Origin: Labrys sp. WJW
GTDB taxonomy: Bacteria; Pseudomonadota; Alphaproteobacteria; Rhizobiales; Labraceae
Direction of reading: 5' to 3'
Assembly: GCF_001676615.1 (NCBI RefSeq)
Contig: NZ_LYXZ01000018.1
Span: 62,001 to 126,000, forward strand
DNA length: 64,000 nucleotides
Of this stretch, positions 54,473 through 63,372 are shown piece after piece (position 1 is the stretch's first letter; every line of letters begins with the position of its first letter). Made by a program: the position numbers and the translations under genes. Under the pieces are notes generated by a model that saw only the letters and a program-made list of their open reading frames with translations, ran no database searches and was not told the DNA's origin.

Positions 54473-57400
54473 TGCGGCGCCGGATCGTTCTCTTCACTGC
54501 CGTCGCGGTGGTGGCTGTTCCCCTCGGACTCAAGGCGCTCGCGCCGGCGCGCGCCGATGACGCCAGCGAGAAGTCCTGGTTCATCACTTATGTCGAGGAC
54601 ACCATCTCGACACCGGACCAGAAGATTTCGCTCGGCCAGATCGATGGCGCCCTTTCGTCTGATGTGAAGATCTCTTCCATCACCATCGCCGACCGGCAAG
54701 GCGTGTGGCTGACCATCAAGGACGCCCATCTGGTCTGGAGCCGGCTTGCCCTGATGAGCAAGAAGCTCGATGTCGACCTCCTGGAAGCCGGTTCGATCGA
54801 GATCACGCGCAAGCCCAATCCGCCCCAGGGCGTGCAGCCGGCCGCCAGCGAGGGCGGCTTCTCCCTGCCCGAACTGCCGGTTTCGGTGAAACTCGGCAAG
54901 CTTGCCGTGCCTGTGGTCAAGCTCTCTGCGGCACTGGCCGGAGAGGATACGGTGTTCGACGTCGGCGGCAATGCCCTGCTGGCGGACGGCAAGCTGCATT
55001 CGGAATTGCTGATCAAGCGTACGCAACCGGCCGGCGGCGATCTCACCTTCACCGCTGATTTCGACAATGCTACCAAGCAATTGGGCCTCAATCTTTCGCT
55101 GCAGGAACCGCATGGCGGCTTCCTGAGCAGCATGCTGAAGGTGCCCGGCTCGCCGCCGCTCGGCTTCACCATCGTCGGTTCCGGGCCCCTCGACAATTTC
55201 GCCGCCGATATCGCCCTTTCGGCCGATGGCAACAAGCTGTTCGGCGGCAAGACGACGCTTGCCCAGGGCGCCAATGGCGTCACCTTCAAGGCCGATCTCG
55301 GGGGCAATCTGGAACGGCTGGTCGATCCGGCCTATGCCGATTTCGTCCGGGGCCAGTCGGCCCTCTCGATCGAGGGCGGCCAGGTTGCGGGCGGTGGCTA
55401 TGAACTCAAGCATGCGACCGTTAAATCCGGCGTGCTGGACCTGGCCCTCGCGGGTACGCTATCGCCCGATGCCTTTCCGACCAAGCTCAAGCTGGACGGC
55501 AAATTCGGAGCCGAGGATGGCCACGACATCCTGTTGCCGGGAGGCAATGCCCGCATCAGGGGAATGACCCTGGCCGCCCAGTTCGGCGATGGTGGCTGGA
55601 CCGCGAATTTCGATCTGCAGAAGCTGGTTGCCGGGACTGTCGCCGCCGAGAGCGCCACCATCAAGGCCGGCGGTGATGCCCAGAACCTCGCCGATCCGCA
55701 AAAACGCAGTCTCACCTTCAAGGTGGACGGGCGGGGCGACAAGCTCAGTTCGTCCGATGCCGGGCTTGCCAAGGCGCTCGGCAGCAGCCTCGGCCTCACC
55801 GCAGCCGGCAAGTGGCAGGCGGGGCAGCCTGTGGTCGTCGACGGCGTGCGTCTCGCGGCAAACGCCTTCCAGGCCGGCTTCACCGGTATCGTTGGTACCA
55901 AGATGAGCGGCATCTACTCGCTGGCCACGCCCGATATCTCGGTATTCTCCGGCCTTGCGGGACGCGAATTGCGCGGCAAGGCCGATCTGACCGCCAAGGG
56001 CGACGTCGCCCTGGCCGGCGGCGGTCTCGCTTTGACCTTCGAAGGCAAGGCCAGCGACATCGTGCTCGGCGATCCGCGCCTCGATGCCGTCCTCAAGGGA
56101 GCGACCGATCTCAAGGGCGGTGTCCGGCGTGATGCCGAGGGCCTGCATTTCGACAAGATCACCCTGGGCAACCAGCAGTTCAATGCCTCGGCCGATGGCC
56201 TCTATGGCGCCAAGGCGATGGATTTCAAGGCGACTGCCAGCCTCGCCGACATCAAGCTGGTGACGGGTAACGCTTCCGGCGCCGTTGAGGTCAATGCCAG
56301 CCTGAAGGGGAGTGCCGAAAAGCCCGACGTCGTCGCCGATCTCGTCGCGCCCAAGCTGATGCTGCAGGGCAAGCCGTTCACCGACGGCAAGGCCAATTTC
56401 ACCGGCAGTGTCGCCGGCCCCGCCGTCAACGGCGTATTTTCGCTGTCCGGCCAGCTCGACCGCATGCCGGTGAAGGCGGGCGCGACCATCGCCACGCTGG
56501 CAGATGGTACCCACCAGATCAACGGCCTCAATGCCAGCGCGGGAGCCGCCCAGCTTGCCGGCGACCTTGCCGTCAACCCGAACGGGCGTGCCAGTGGCCA
56601 GCTCAATGCGGCGATCCCGGACATGGCCGCGATTGCGCCGCTGCTGCTGATGAAGGCTTCCGGTTCGCTGACCGCCAATATCGGCCTGTCCGTCGAGGGT
56701 AACAAGCAGAACGCCGCGATCAAGGCGCAGGCCAAGGCGCTCAAGATCGAGGCCAACAGCATCGGCTCCGCCACCATCGATCTGACCGGGCGGGATCTCA
56801 CGGGTGTTCCGGCACTCGCCGGCACAGCCAATGCCGCCAATGTCCAGGCCGGCTCCTTCATCCTCAGCCAGCTGCAGGCCAGCGCCAGGCCGGAGGGCGA
56901 GAACGCCACCGCCTTCCAGCTTCAGGGCACCATGCCGAAGGGCAGGCTCGCGCTCGCAGGCGCGGTGAAGCCGGCGGGCGATGGGCTCGACGCCCGGCTC
57001 GACAAGCTCGACGTTTCGCAGCAGGGCATCTCCGCCTCCCTTCAGTCACCCGTCACCATCGCCAGCCGCAAGAGCGGGGTCACCATCCCCAAGGCCGTGC
57101 TCAGGATCGGGCAGGGCGGCGTCGTGTCCGTCGACGGTAAGGTCGGCGAGACGCTGGCGATGAATATCGTCGTCGGCCAGCTGCCACTGTCTCTGGCCAA
57201 TATCGCTTCGCCCGGCCTCGGCGCCACGGGCACGCTGTCGGCCAATGTGAAGCTTTCCGGCAAGCCCGCCGATCCGGTGGCGGAGTTCGACGTGAAGGGC
57301 AGCGGCCTCGGTGTCGCCGCCGCGAAGGGCTTCGGCATTCCGGCCCTGCAGCTCGCCGCCAATGGCCGCTATGCGGGCAAGGCCGTCACCATCGGCAGCG

Positions 57401-58776
57401 CCAGCCTGACGGGAGCGGGGGGCCTGTCGGTCACCGCGCGCGGTCACGTGCCCTTGCAGGGGGCGGGCCTTTCCGTCGACGTGCAGGCGTCGGCGCCGCT
57501 CGCTCTGGCCAATGGCGCCCTGCGTGATCGCGGCGGCCGCGCCACCGGCACGCTCACCCTCAACGCCAAGGCCGGCGGCTCGATCGCCGCGCCGGCCGTA
57601 TCCGGCCAGGCCGTGATATCAGGCGGCACGGTGACCGATCCCGAAACGGGCATGAAGCTGACGGGGATCGGCAGCACCATCCGCTTCGATCGCGACCGGG
57701 CAACCATTACCCAGTTCAGCGCGACCACCCAGGGCGGCGGTTCGATCGGTGTCAGCGGTTCGGTCGGCTTGAAGCCCGATTTCGCTGCCGACCTGAAGAT
57801 CACCACGCGCAACGCCAAGCTCACAGACGGCAATCTGGCGACGGCGATCGTCTCCAGCGACATCACGATACGCGGCCCGCTGATGGTCAAGCCGGTCATC
57901 GGTGGTCGTATCGAGATCCAGCGTGCCGAGATCACCATTCCCGAGCGCTTTGCCGCCAATGCCGCCATGCTCGGCGTCAAGCATCTCAAGCCGCCGCGTG
58001 AGGTGAGCCGGACCCTGGCAAAGGCGAAGGATACCGCCGCGGCCGGCAAGCCCAAGAAGGGCAAGGCCAGTTCCGGCCCCAATGTGGTGCTCGACCTGAC
58101 CATCGATGCGCCCGCCCGCATCTTCGTGCGTGGCCGTGGCATCGATGCCGAACTCGGCGGCCAGATGGCCCTGAAGGGGTCGGTCGCCAACATATCCCCG
58201 GTGGGCTTCCTGGAGATGCGGCGCGGCTCGCTCGACGTCATCGGCCAGCACATCGTGTTCGACTCGGGCAAGGTGACCCTGGTCGGCGATCTCGATCCCA
58301 ACATCGATTTCGTCGCCTCTACCCGCAACAGCTCGATCACGGTGACGGTGCGCGTGACGGGGCGGGCCTCCGATCCGCAGATCGTGCTCTCCTCGGTGCC
58401 CCAGTTGCCGCAGGACGAGGTGATGGCGCGCTTCCTGTTCGGTCGCAGCATCCAGGACCTGTCGCCGCTGCAGCTCGCCCAGCTTGCCACGGCCGTGGCC
58501 CAGCTCGCCGGCGGTCCCTCCGGTCCCGGCCTGCTCGACAGTATCCGCAAGTCGACAGGCCTCGACAATCTCGGCGTGGTCACCGATTCCAGCGGCAATG
58601 CCGCCGTGCAGGCCGGCACCTATATCGGCGACAAGATCTATCTGGGCGTGACCTCCGGCGTCGGCGGCCAGACCGACGCCACCATCAATCTCGACGTCAC
58701 CAGGAACCTCAAGCTGCGCGGCCAGGCCGGCACCGACGGCTCGAAGGGCGGCATCTACTACGAACGCGAATATTGA
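54472..58776 (+). CDS. tamB: TamB, translocation and assembly module AsmA-like protein
   Basis: A 1434-residue protein with an N-terminal signal anchor (RRIVLFTAVAVVAVPLGLKALAP). A very long repetitive beta-rich region follows, with recurring G/A-D patterns of the AsmA-like/VPS13-like hydrophobic groove that spans the periplasm. The C-terminal TamB (DUF490) domain (about 1090-1434) ends in LRGQAGTDGSKGGIYYEREY, which docks to TamA. It is coupled to tamA by the ATGA-like overlap at 54472. Recent family work supports phospholipid transport to the outer membrane. Confidence 0.95.
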   Translation: MRRRIVLFTAVAVVAVPLGLKALAPARADDASEKSWFITYVEDTISTPDQKISLGQIDGALSSDVKISSITIADRQGVWLTIKDAHLVWSRLALMSKKLDVDLLEAGSIEITRKPNPPQGVQPAASEGGFSLPELPVSVKLGKLAVPVVKLSAALAGEDTVFDVGGNALLADGKLHSELLIKRTQPAGGDLTFTADFDNATKQLGLNLSLQEPHGGFLSSMLKVPGSPPLGFTIVGSGPLDNFAADIALSADGNKLFGGKTTLAQGANGVTFKADLGGNLERLVDPAYADFVRGQSALSIEGGQVAGGGYELKHATVKSGVLDLALAGTLSPDAFPTKLKLDGKFGAEDGHDILLPGGNARIRGMTLAAQFGDGGWTANFDLQKLVAGTVAAESATIKAGGDAQNLADPQKRSLTFKVDGRGDKLSSSDAGLAKALGSSLGLTAAGKWQAGQPVVVDGVRLAANAFQAGFTGIVGTKMSGIYSLATPDISVFSGLAGRELRGKADLTAKGDVALAGGGLALTFEGKASDIVLGDPRLDAVLKGATDLKGGVRRDAEGLHFDKITLGNQQFNASADGLYGAKAMDFKATASLADIKLVTGNASGAVEVNASLKGSAEKPDVVADLVAPKLMLQGKPFTDGKANFTGSVAGPAVNGVFSLSGQLDRMPVKAGATIATLADGTHQINGLNASAGAAQLAGDLAVNPNGRASGQLNAAIPDMAAIAPLLLMKASGSLTANIGLSVEGNKQNAAIKAQAKALKIEANSIGSATIDLTGRDLTGVPALAGTANAANVQAGSFILSQLQASARPEGENATAFQLQGTMPKGRLALAGAVKPAGDGLDARLDKLDVSQQGISASLQSPVTIASRKSGVTIPKAVLRIGQGGVVSVDGKVGETLAMNIVVGQLPLSLANIASPGLGATGTLSANVKLSGKPADPVAEFDVKGSGLGVAAAKGFGIPALQLAANGRYAGKAVTIGSASLTGAGGLSVTARGHVPLQGAGLSVDVQASAPLALANGALRDRGGRATGTLTLNAKAGGSIAAPAVSGQAVISGGTVTDPETGMKLTGIGSTIRFDRDRATITQFSATTQGGGSIGVSGSVGLKPDFAADLKITTRNAKLTDGNLATAIVSSDITIRGPLMVKPVIGGRIEIQRAEITIPERFAANAAMLGVKHLKPPREVSRTLAKAKDTAAAGKPKKGKASSGPNVVLDLTIDAPARIFVRGRGIDAELGGQMALKGSVANISPVGFLEMRRGSLDVIGQHIVFDSGKVTLVGDLDPNIDFVASTRNSSITVTVRVTGRASDPQIVLSSVPQLPQDEVMARFLFGRSIQDLSPLQLAQLATAVAQLAGGPSGPGLLDSIRKSTGLDNLGVVTDSSGNAAVQAGTYIGDKIYLGVTSGVGGQTDATINLDVTRNLKLRGQAGTDGSKGGIYYEREY

Positions 58777-58827
58777 GGAGCGGCGTTCGCGTCAGGATTC
58801 GTCAGCAAACGAATCGAACTGGCTCGA

Positions 58828-58929
58828 CCTTTGTCGTTGCCGGGCTCGACCCGGCAATCCAGTTCCCCTTCGCAGATGTCCAAAAACAGGAACGCTGGGT
58901 GCCCGGATCAAGCCCGGGCATGACAAAGG
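58828..58929. repeat. 102-bp terminal-inverted-repeat palindrome after tamB
   Basis: The 35-bp ends (58828-58862 and 58895-58929) are imperfect inverted repeats beginning CCTTTGTC and ending GACAAAGG, with GCCGGGCT-type cores. The type, which would encode PGSSPGM-like peptides if read through, is widespread between genes in alphaproteobacteria. It separates convergent tamB and the SDR gene. Confidence 0.8.
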
Positions 58930-58958
58930 CGGCGTTCCAGTTGTTGCCAGCCCATGTC

Positions 58959-59711
58959 TTAGCGGCCGCCTGCAACGCGCAGGATCGAGCCGGTGACGTA
59001 GCTCGCAGCCTCCGACAACAGATAGAGCGTTGCATCGGCAATTTCATCGGCGGCGCCGATACGCTGCATCGGAATGCTCGGCCTGATGCGTTCCACGCGT
59101 CCGGCGTCGCCTGTGCTGCGGGCATGGATCTCGGTGTCGACCATGCCGGGCTGGATGGCATTGACACGCACGCCCTCGGTGGCGAGCTCGCGGGCGAGGC
59201 CGTAGGTCAATCCGTCGATTGCGGCCTTGGATGCGGCATACCAGACATATTCGCCCGGCGAGCCCAAGGTCGCCGCGGCGGACGACATGTTGACGATCGC
59301 CCCGCCCAGGCCGCCCAGCCGGGTCGAAAGCCGTTTGACCGCTTCGCGAGCCACCAGGATGGCGCCGGTGACGTTGACGTCGATCGTCTCGCGTATGACG
59401 GCGGGATCGGTGTCGGCGAGCCGTCCGGACTTGCCGGTGATGCCGGCATTGTTGACCAGATGCGTCAGCCTGCCGAAATCGTCGACGGCCGCGAACAGGG
59501 CCGCGATGTCGTCTTCCTTGGCCATGTCGCCGGCACGGAGCAGTACCCGCGCACCCGCATGCCGGGCAGCTTCCGCCACGGCCTCGGCCGCGGCATGGTC
59601 GCTGCGGTAGTTGATGACGAGGTCGTAGCCGGCTTGGGCAGCCTTGAGCGAGACGGCGGCTCCGATGCCGCGGCTTCCGCCGGTAACGAGAAGGAGAGGG
59701 CGCTGCGACAT
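58959..59711 (-). CDS. SDR-family oxidoreductase
   Basis: A 250-residue classical short-chain dehydrogenase. It has NADP-binding TGGSRGIG (10-17), NNAG (about 90-93) and a complete catalytic site: serine in NMSSAAATLG, then YAASK with Tyr and Lys. The C terminus is SYVTGSILRVAGGR. It is close to the FabG-like or glucose-1-dehydrogenase-like group. The substrate is not determinable. The ATG at 59711 follows GGGAG. Earlier in-frame starts are not conserved. Confidence 0.9.
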   Translation of the reverse strand: MSQRPLLLVTGGSRGIGAAVSLKAAQAGYDLVINYRSDHAAAEAVAEAARHAGARVLLRAGDMAKEDDIAALFAAVDDFGRLTHLVNNAGITGKSGRLADTDPAVIRETIDVNVTGAILVAREAVKRLSTRLGGLGGAIVNMSSAAATLGSPGEYVWYAASKAAIDGLTYGLARELATEGVRVNAIQPGMVDTEIHARSTGDAGRVERIRPSIPMQRIGAADEIADATLYLLSEAASYVTGSILRVAGGR

Positions 59712-59773
59712 GGAAAACTCCCGGCTTGTGATCGGCCTTGGCTGGCTCAAGGGGATGGACGTGATCTGATCGT

Positions 59774-60295
59774 TCAGAGAGGGGAGACATCTCCCGGTTC
59801 GATGGGAACTGCCTCGCGGATCACCCATTCGGCAATCCCGTCGATGTCGTCGAGCTCGAAGCGCGGCATCGGGAAGGGGCCGGGTGCGTCCGTGGCGATG
59901 GCGCGAATATAGGGATCGCCGGGATAGATGTAATCCTTGTCGGTCGCGGTGCGATGCACCTCGATCTTGGGATGCGGATCGCTCTTGAACCCTTCGACGA
60001 TGACGAGGTCGACCGGCGACAATCGCCGGAGGAGCTCGGTAAGAGGCGGCTCGGGAGCGCCGCGCAGCTCATGCATCAGCGCGAAACGATGGGCCGAGGC
60101 GACCAGCACTTCCCGGGCGCCCGATTCACGGTGGATGTAGGAGTCCTTGCCCGGCTTGTCGACATCGAAGGCGTGATGGGCGTGCTTGATGGTCGACACC
60201 GTCAGGCCGCGCTGGAGCAAAGCCGGAATCAACGCGGCAATCAGGGTTGTCTTGCCGGCGCCGCTCCAGCCCGACAGGCCCATAAGCCGCATCAT
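59774..60295 (-). CDS. mobB: molybdopterin-guanine dinucleotide biosynthesis protein MobB
   Basis: A 173-residue GTP-binding accessory protein for the step that adds GMP to molybdopterin. The P-loop is GWSGAGKTT (9-17), followed by TIKHAHHAFDVDKPGKDSYIHRESGA, the MobB-specific region, and VIVEGFK near 103 as Walker B-like motif. ATGATG at 60295 is the start. The upstream open frame is not conserved. It overlaps the TusA-like gene by four bases and is divergent from mobA. Confidence 0.93.
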   Translation of the reverse strand: MMRLMGLSGWSGAGKTTLIAALIPALLQRGLTVSTIKHAHHAFDVDKPGKDSYIHRESGAREVLVASAHRFALMHELRGAPEPPLTELLRRLSPVDLVIVEGFKSDPHPKIEVHRTATDKDYIYPGDPYIRAIATDAPGPFPMPRFELDDIDGIAEWVIREAVPIEPGDVSPL

Positions 60296-60558
60296 GGCGT
60301 CGGCCCCTTGCGGATGTGATGCGCCGTGAAGCCCTGCTCCTCGCTGCGTCCTTCGTAGATGTCGCCGGTTTCGCGCGCCAGGTTGGGCAGGTCGATCGCG
60401 GCCATCGGATCGGTGCATTCGAGGATGAGGCGATCGCCGGGCGAAAGACGGGCCAGCTCCTTTTGTGCGCGCAGCACGGGCAGCGGGCATTTGAGGCCGC
60501 GCAGATCGATGCGCAGGGCCGGGGCGGTCGCCGACGGGGAGGACGGATGAGCGGACAT
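60292..60558 (-). CDS. TusA/YeeD-like sulfur carrier protein
   Basis: An 88-residue protein with the TusA/SirA fold. The diagnostic motif is DLRGLKCPLPVL with the persulfide-carrying C24 and adjacent P25, preceded by a short Ser/Pro-rich N terminus. It ends in HHIRKGPTP. TusA family members pass sulfur for tRNA thiolation, molybdopterin synthesis or sulfuration of formate dehydrogenase. The ATGA overlap with mobB points to molybdenum-enzyme maturation as the role here, which is inference. Confidence 0.9.
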   Translation of the reverse strand: MSAHPSSPSATAPALRIDLRGLKCPLPVLRAQKELARLSPGDRLILECTDPMAAIDLPNLARETGDIYEGRSEEQGFTAHHIRKGPTP

Positions 60559-60748
60559 ATCACCGCTCTAGCGAGCCGGAGGCCGCCATACAACCATTGT
60601 GCGTCGTCGCGACGCATCTCCGCCCTGTCGGGGTTGAAGAAATCCCGGAAAAGTCCCTCTGGGCTTGCTCGACATGCCGTTGGCATGGAACATCTCGAGC
60701 GGCGGCAAGGCGACCTTCAGCCGCCATCGATCTCGGAAAGGCGAGGCA

Positions 60749-61387
60749 GTGTCGTTGAACCAGGACGAGCGGAAGACAGGCAGCGCCATCATGGGCGTGA
60801 TCCTCGCGGGCGGCTTGTCGCGCCGCATGGGTGGCGGCGATAAGGGACTGTCCCTGCTGGGCGGGCGGACGATACTCGAACGCATCGCCGCGCGCCTGCG
60901 TCCGCAGGTCCGCGCACTCTTTCTCAACGCCAATGGGGATTCCGCGCGCTTCGAGACACTGTCTCTTCCGATCCTGCCGGACGGCGTGCCGGATTTTCCG
61001 GGACCGCTGGCCGGTGTGCTCGCCGGTCTCGATCATGCGGCGCAGGCCGGTTTTGACGAGGTCGCCGTGGTGCCTTGTGACGCTCCCTTCCTGCCGGCGG
61101 ATCTGGTGGCAAGGTTGCGGGCGGGGACACAGGCGGGAAGGGGTGCCGTCGCAGTCTCGGCCGGCCGGCGCCATCCGACGGCGTCGCTCTGGCCCGTCGA
61201 TCTGCGCACCGCTCTGCGCAAGGCCTTGGTCGAGGAGGATCAGCGCCGGGTCGAGACCATCCTGCGGCAGCACGATTTCGCGGAAGTGGCGTGGGTGGCC
61301 GAACCCTTCGATCCCTTTGTCAACGTCAACGATCCCGACGGCATGGCGGAGGCGGAGGCGCTTCTCGCCCGTTTCCCCGCGGCCTGA
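60749..61387 (+). CDS. mobA: molybdenum cofactor guanylyltransferase MobA
   Basis: A 212-residue nucleotidyltransferase joining GMP from GTP to Mo-molybdopterin. The GTP-binding LAGGLSRRMGGGDKGL is at 19-34. GPLAGVLAGLDHA and VVPCDAPFLP (acidic metal site) follow, and FVNVNDPDGMAEAE is near the end. GTG 60749 is preceded by GGCGAGG. The ATG at 60791, giving MGVILAGG, is also possible. Together with mobB this supports bis-MGD-containing enzymes such as formate dehydrogenase or nitrate reductase elsewhere in the genome. Confidence 0.92.
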   Translation: MSLNQDERKTGSAIMGVILAGGLSRRMGGGDKGLSLLGGRTILERIAARLRPQVRALFLNANGDSARFETLSLPILPDGVPDFPGPLAGVLAGLDHAAQAGFDEVAVVPCDAPFLPADLVARLRAGTQAGRGAVAVSAGRRHPTASLWPVDLRTALRKALVEEDQRRVETILRQHDFAEVAWVAEPFDPFVNVNDPDGMAEAEALLARFPAA

Positions 61388-61612
61388 CCGCGGAAGCTGT
61401 CTCATCGCGCAGCAGTGCGGCCATCTGGCCTTAATTCCGCGCCGGTGATAGAAGCGCGGCGATTGCTAGAGCTTTTTGCGATCTACGGGGCTTCCCGGTA
61501 AACGCAGAGGCGCGTTGAAACCAAAGTCGGAGTGCAGCGGGATTTGGCAAAAACCTGCGCTGCTCCAGGAGTTGCCACCATTTCCACAGAGGCTCAGAAC
61601 ACAGTCCGCGCC

Positions 61613-63358
61613 ATGCCGTTGCTGCGGCGCCTGTTCTCCGACGAAGGAAGCAAGCATACCCGCTCCTATGGCGTGGCGATTGCTGCCGGCGCCATCGAAG
61701 CATCCATGGGTGGTCTGGTGGCTTGGCTGATCGGCCCGGTCATTGGTGCCATGGCAGAAAAGCAGAACATGGGGCAGATTGTTGGCCTTGCGCTGATAGT
61801 CGTCGCGGTCTTCCTGGTTCGTGGCGCGGCTGCCTACACCAAGGACACCGTGCTCGCCCGTATCGGTAACTCCATCATCGCCAGCGTGCAGCAACGGTTG
61901 TTCAACCACGTCGTCCAGCAGGACATGGCCTATTTCAGCGCGCGCCATTCCACGGAAATGGTTGCCTCGAATACGTTTGTGGCCAATTCCTCGCGCATCG
62001 CTTCCAATCTTCTGGTCACCTCGATTTCCAACGTCCTGCAGGTTGGAGCGTTGATCGCCGTGATGATCATGCGCGATCCACTGCTGGCCCTATCAGCCAT
62101 TATCGTGATGCCGCCGGCGGTACTCGGTATCCGCTACATCACCAAGCGGATCCGGCGCGTGGTGAAGCGGCAATATCAGAGCACTGCGCAGATCACCGGC
62201 ATCATCCAGGAAACCTCGCAGGGGATCCGGGTGGTCAAGTCCTTCGGCATGGAAGAAGCGATGCGAGGGCGCATGGCGGGTGGCGTTGCCGAAGCGCAGT
62301 CGGCCGCCAACAAGATGGCCGGGCTCGGCAACCGGACCGGCCCGATCATGGAGACCATGGCCGGCTTTGCCATCGCGGCCGTGATCATCTATGGCGGCTG
62401 GCGCATCACCGAGGGCCAGCTCACCGTCGGGCAGTTGACTTCTTTCCTAGCCGCTTTCCTGATCGCTTATGCTCCGTCCAAGGCCTTGGCTCGTGTGAAT
62501 GTCGATCTGAATGCGGCCGTCACCGGGGTGAGCATGTTCTATGACGTCCTCGACGAGCCGGCGCGCGAAGGGCCGATCGAGGAGGCCAAGCCAGCTTTCG
62601 TCAACAAGGGCGGCCATATCGTCTTCGACCATGTGAATTTCGGCTATAAGCCGGACGAACCGGTCCTGCAGGACCTCTCCCTGATCGCTGAAGTTGGCAA
62701 GACCACGGCTCTGGTCGGTCCGTCAGGCAGCGGCAAGTCGACCGTGCTCAACCTGATCCTGCGCTTTTATGAGCCAGGCTCCGGCGCAATCCGCATCGAC
62801 GGGCAGGACATCGCGTCGGTTTCCGTCGCCAGCCTGCGCAGTGCCATGGCCTATGTCGGCCAGGACGTCTTCCTGTTCGCCGGCACCATCCGGGAGAATA
62901 TCGCCTTCGGCCGGCCGGGTGCCTCGCAAGAGGCGATCGAGGCGGCGGCCAAGGCCGCCTATGCCCATGATTTCATCGTGGATTTCGACCGGGAATACGA
63001 CACCGAGGTCGGAGAGCGCGGCCTGCAGCTTTCCGGCGGGCAGCGTGCCCGCATCGCGATCGCGCGTGCCATCCTGCGCGATGCCGCAATCATCCTCCTC
63101 GACGAGGCTACGGCCGCTCTCGACTCGCAATCCGAACAGGCCGTCCAGAATGCCCTCGACGATCTCTGTGCTGGCCGCACCGTCGTGGTGATCGCCCACC
63201 GGTTGCAGACCATCCAGGAAGCCGACAAGATCTGCGTGATCGACGGCGGCCGGCTGGTCGAGGAGGGTAGCCATGAGGAACTGCTCGCCAGGGCAGGGCG
63301 CTATGCCGCCCTCCACGCGGTGCAGTTCCGCGACGAGCCCCAACTCCTGACTCTCTGA
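61613..63358 (+). CDS. MsbA-like ABC exporter
   Basis: A 581-residue half-size ABC exporter with six helices (about 15-310) and a C-terminal ATPase. Walker A GPSGSGKST lies near 369, the LSGGQ signature near 473 and Walker B IILLDEATAALD near 493. Length and layout fit lipid-flippase or multidrug types. The start is uncertain: ATG 61613 gives the usual N terminus but lacks a clear ribosome-binding site, whereas GTG 61532 would add 27 residues. A HAD hydrolase begins 15 bases after the stop, so the two probably form an operon. Confidence 0.9.
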   Translation: MPLLRRLFSDEGSKHTRSYGVAIAAGAIEASMGGLVAWLIGPVIGAMAEKQNMGQIVGLALIVVAVFLVRGAAAYTKDTVLARIGNSIIASVQQRLFNHVVQQDMAYFSARHSTEMVASNTFVANSSRIASNLLVTSISNVLQVGALIAVMIMRDPLLALSAIIVMPPAVLGIRYITKRIRRVVKRQYQSTAQITGIIQETSQGIRVVKSFGMEEAMRGRMAGGVAEAQSAANKMAGLGNRTGPIMETMAGFAIAAVIIYGGWRITEGQLTVGQLTSFLAAFLIAYAPSKALARVNVDLNAAVTGVSMFYDVLDEPAREGPIEEAKPAFVNKGGHIVFDHVNFGYKPDEPVLQDLSLIAEVGKTTALVGPSGSGKSTVLNLILRFYEPGSGAIRIDGQDIASVSVASLRSAMAYVGQDVFLFAGTIRENIAFGRPGASQEAIEAAAKAAYAHDFIVDFDREYDTEVGERGLQLSGGQRARIAIARAILRDAAIILLDEATAALDSQSEQAVQNALDDLCAGRTVVVIAHRLQTIQEADKICVIDGGRLVEEGSHEELLARAGRYAALHAVQFRDEPQLLTL

Positions 63359-63372
63359 AAAGGTTTTGTTTC

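Noticed and set aside
58773..59912. A 379-codon plus-strand frame after tamB
   Set aside because: It runs through the intergenic palindrome (giving the PGSSPGM-type peptide) and then antisense to the SDR gene; it is not a gene.
61461..61500. A possible third copy of the repeat seen at 10806 and 47796 (CTAGAGCTTTTTGCGATC)
   Set aside because: Only a short block is similar; it is too little to call a copy without a genome-wide search.
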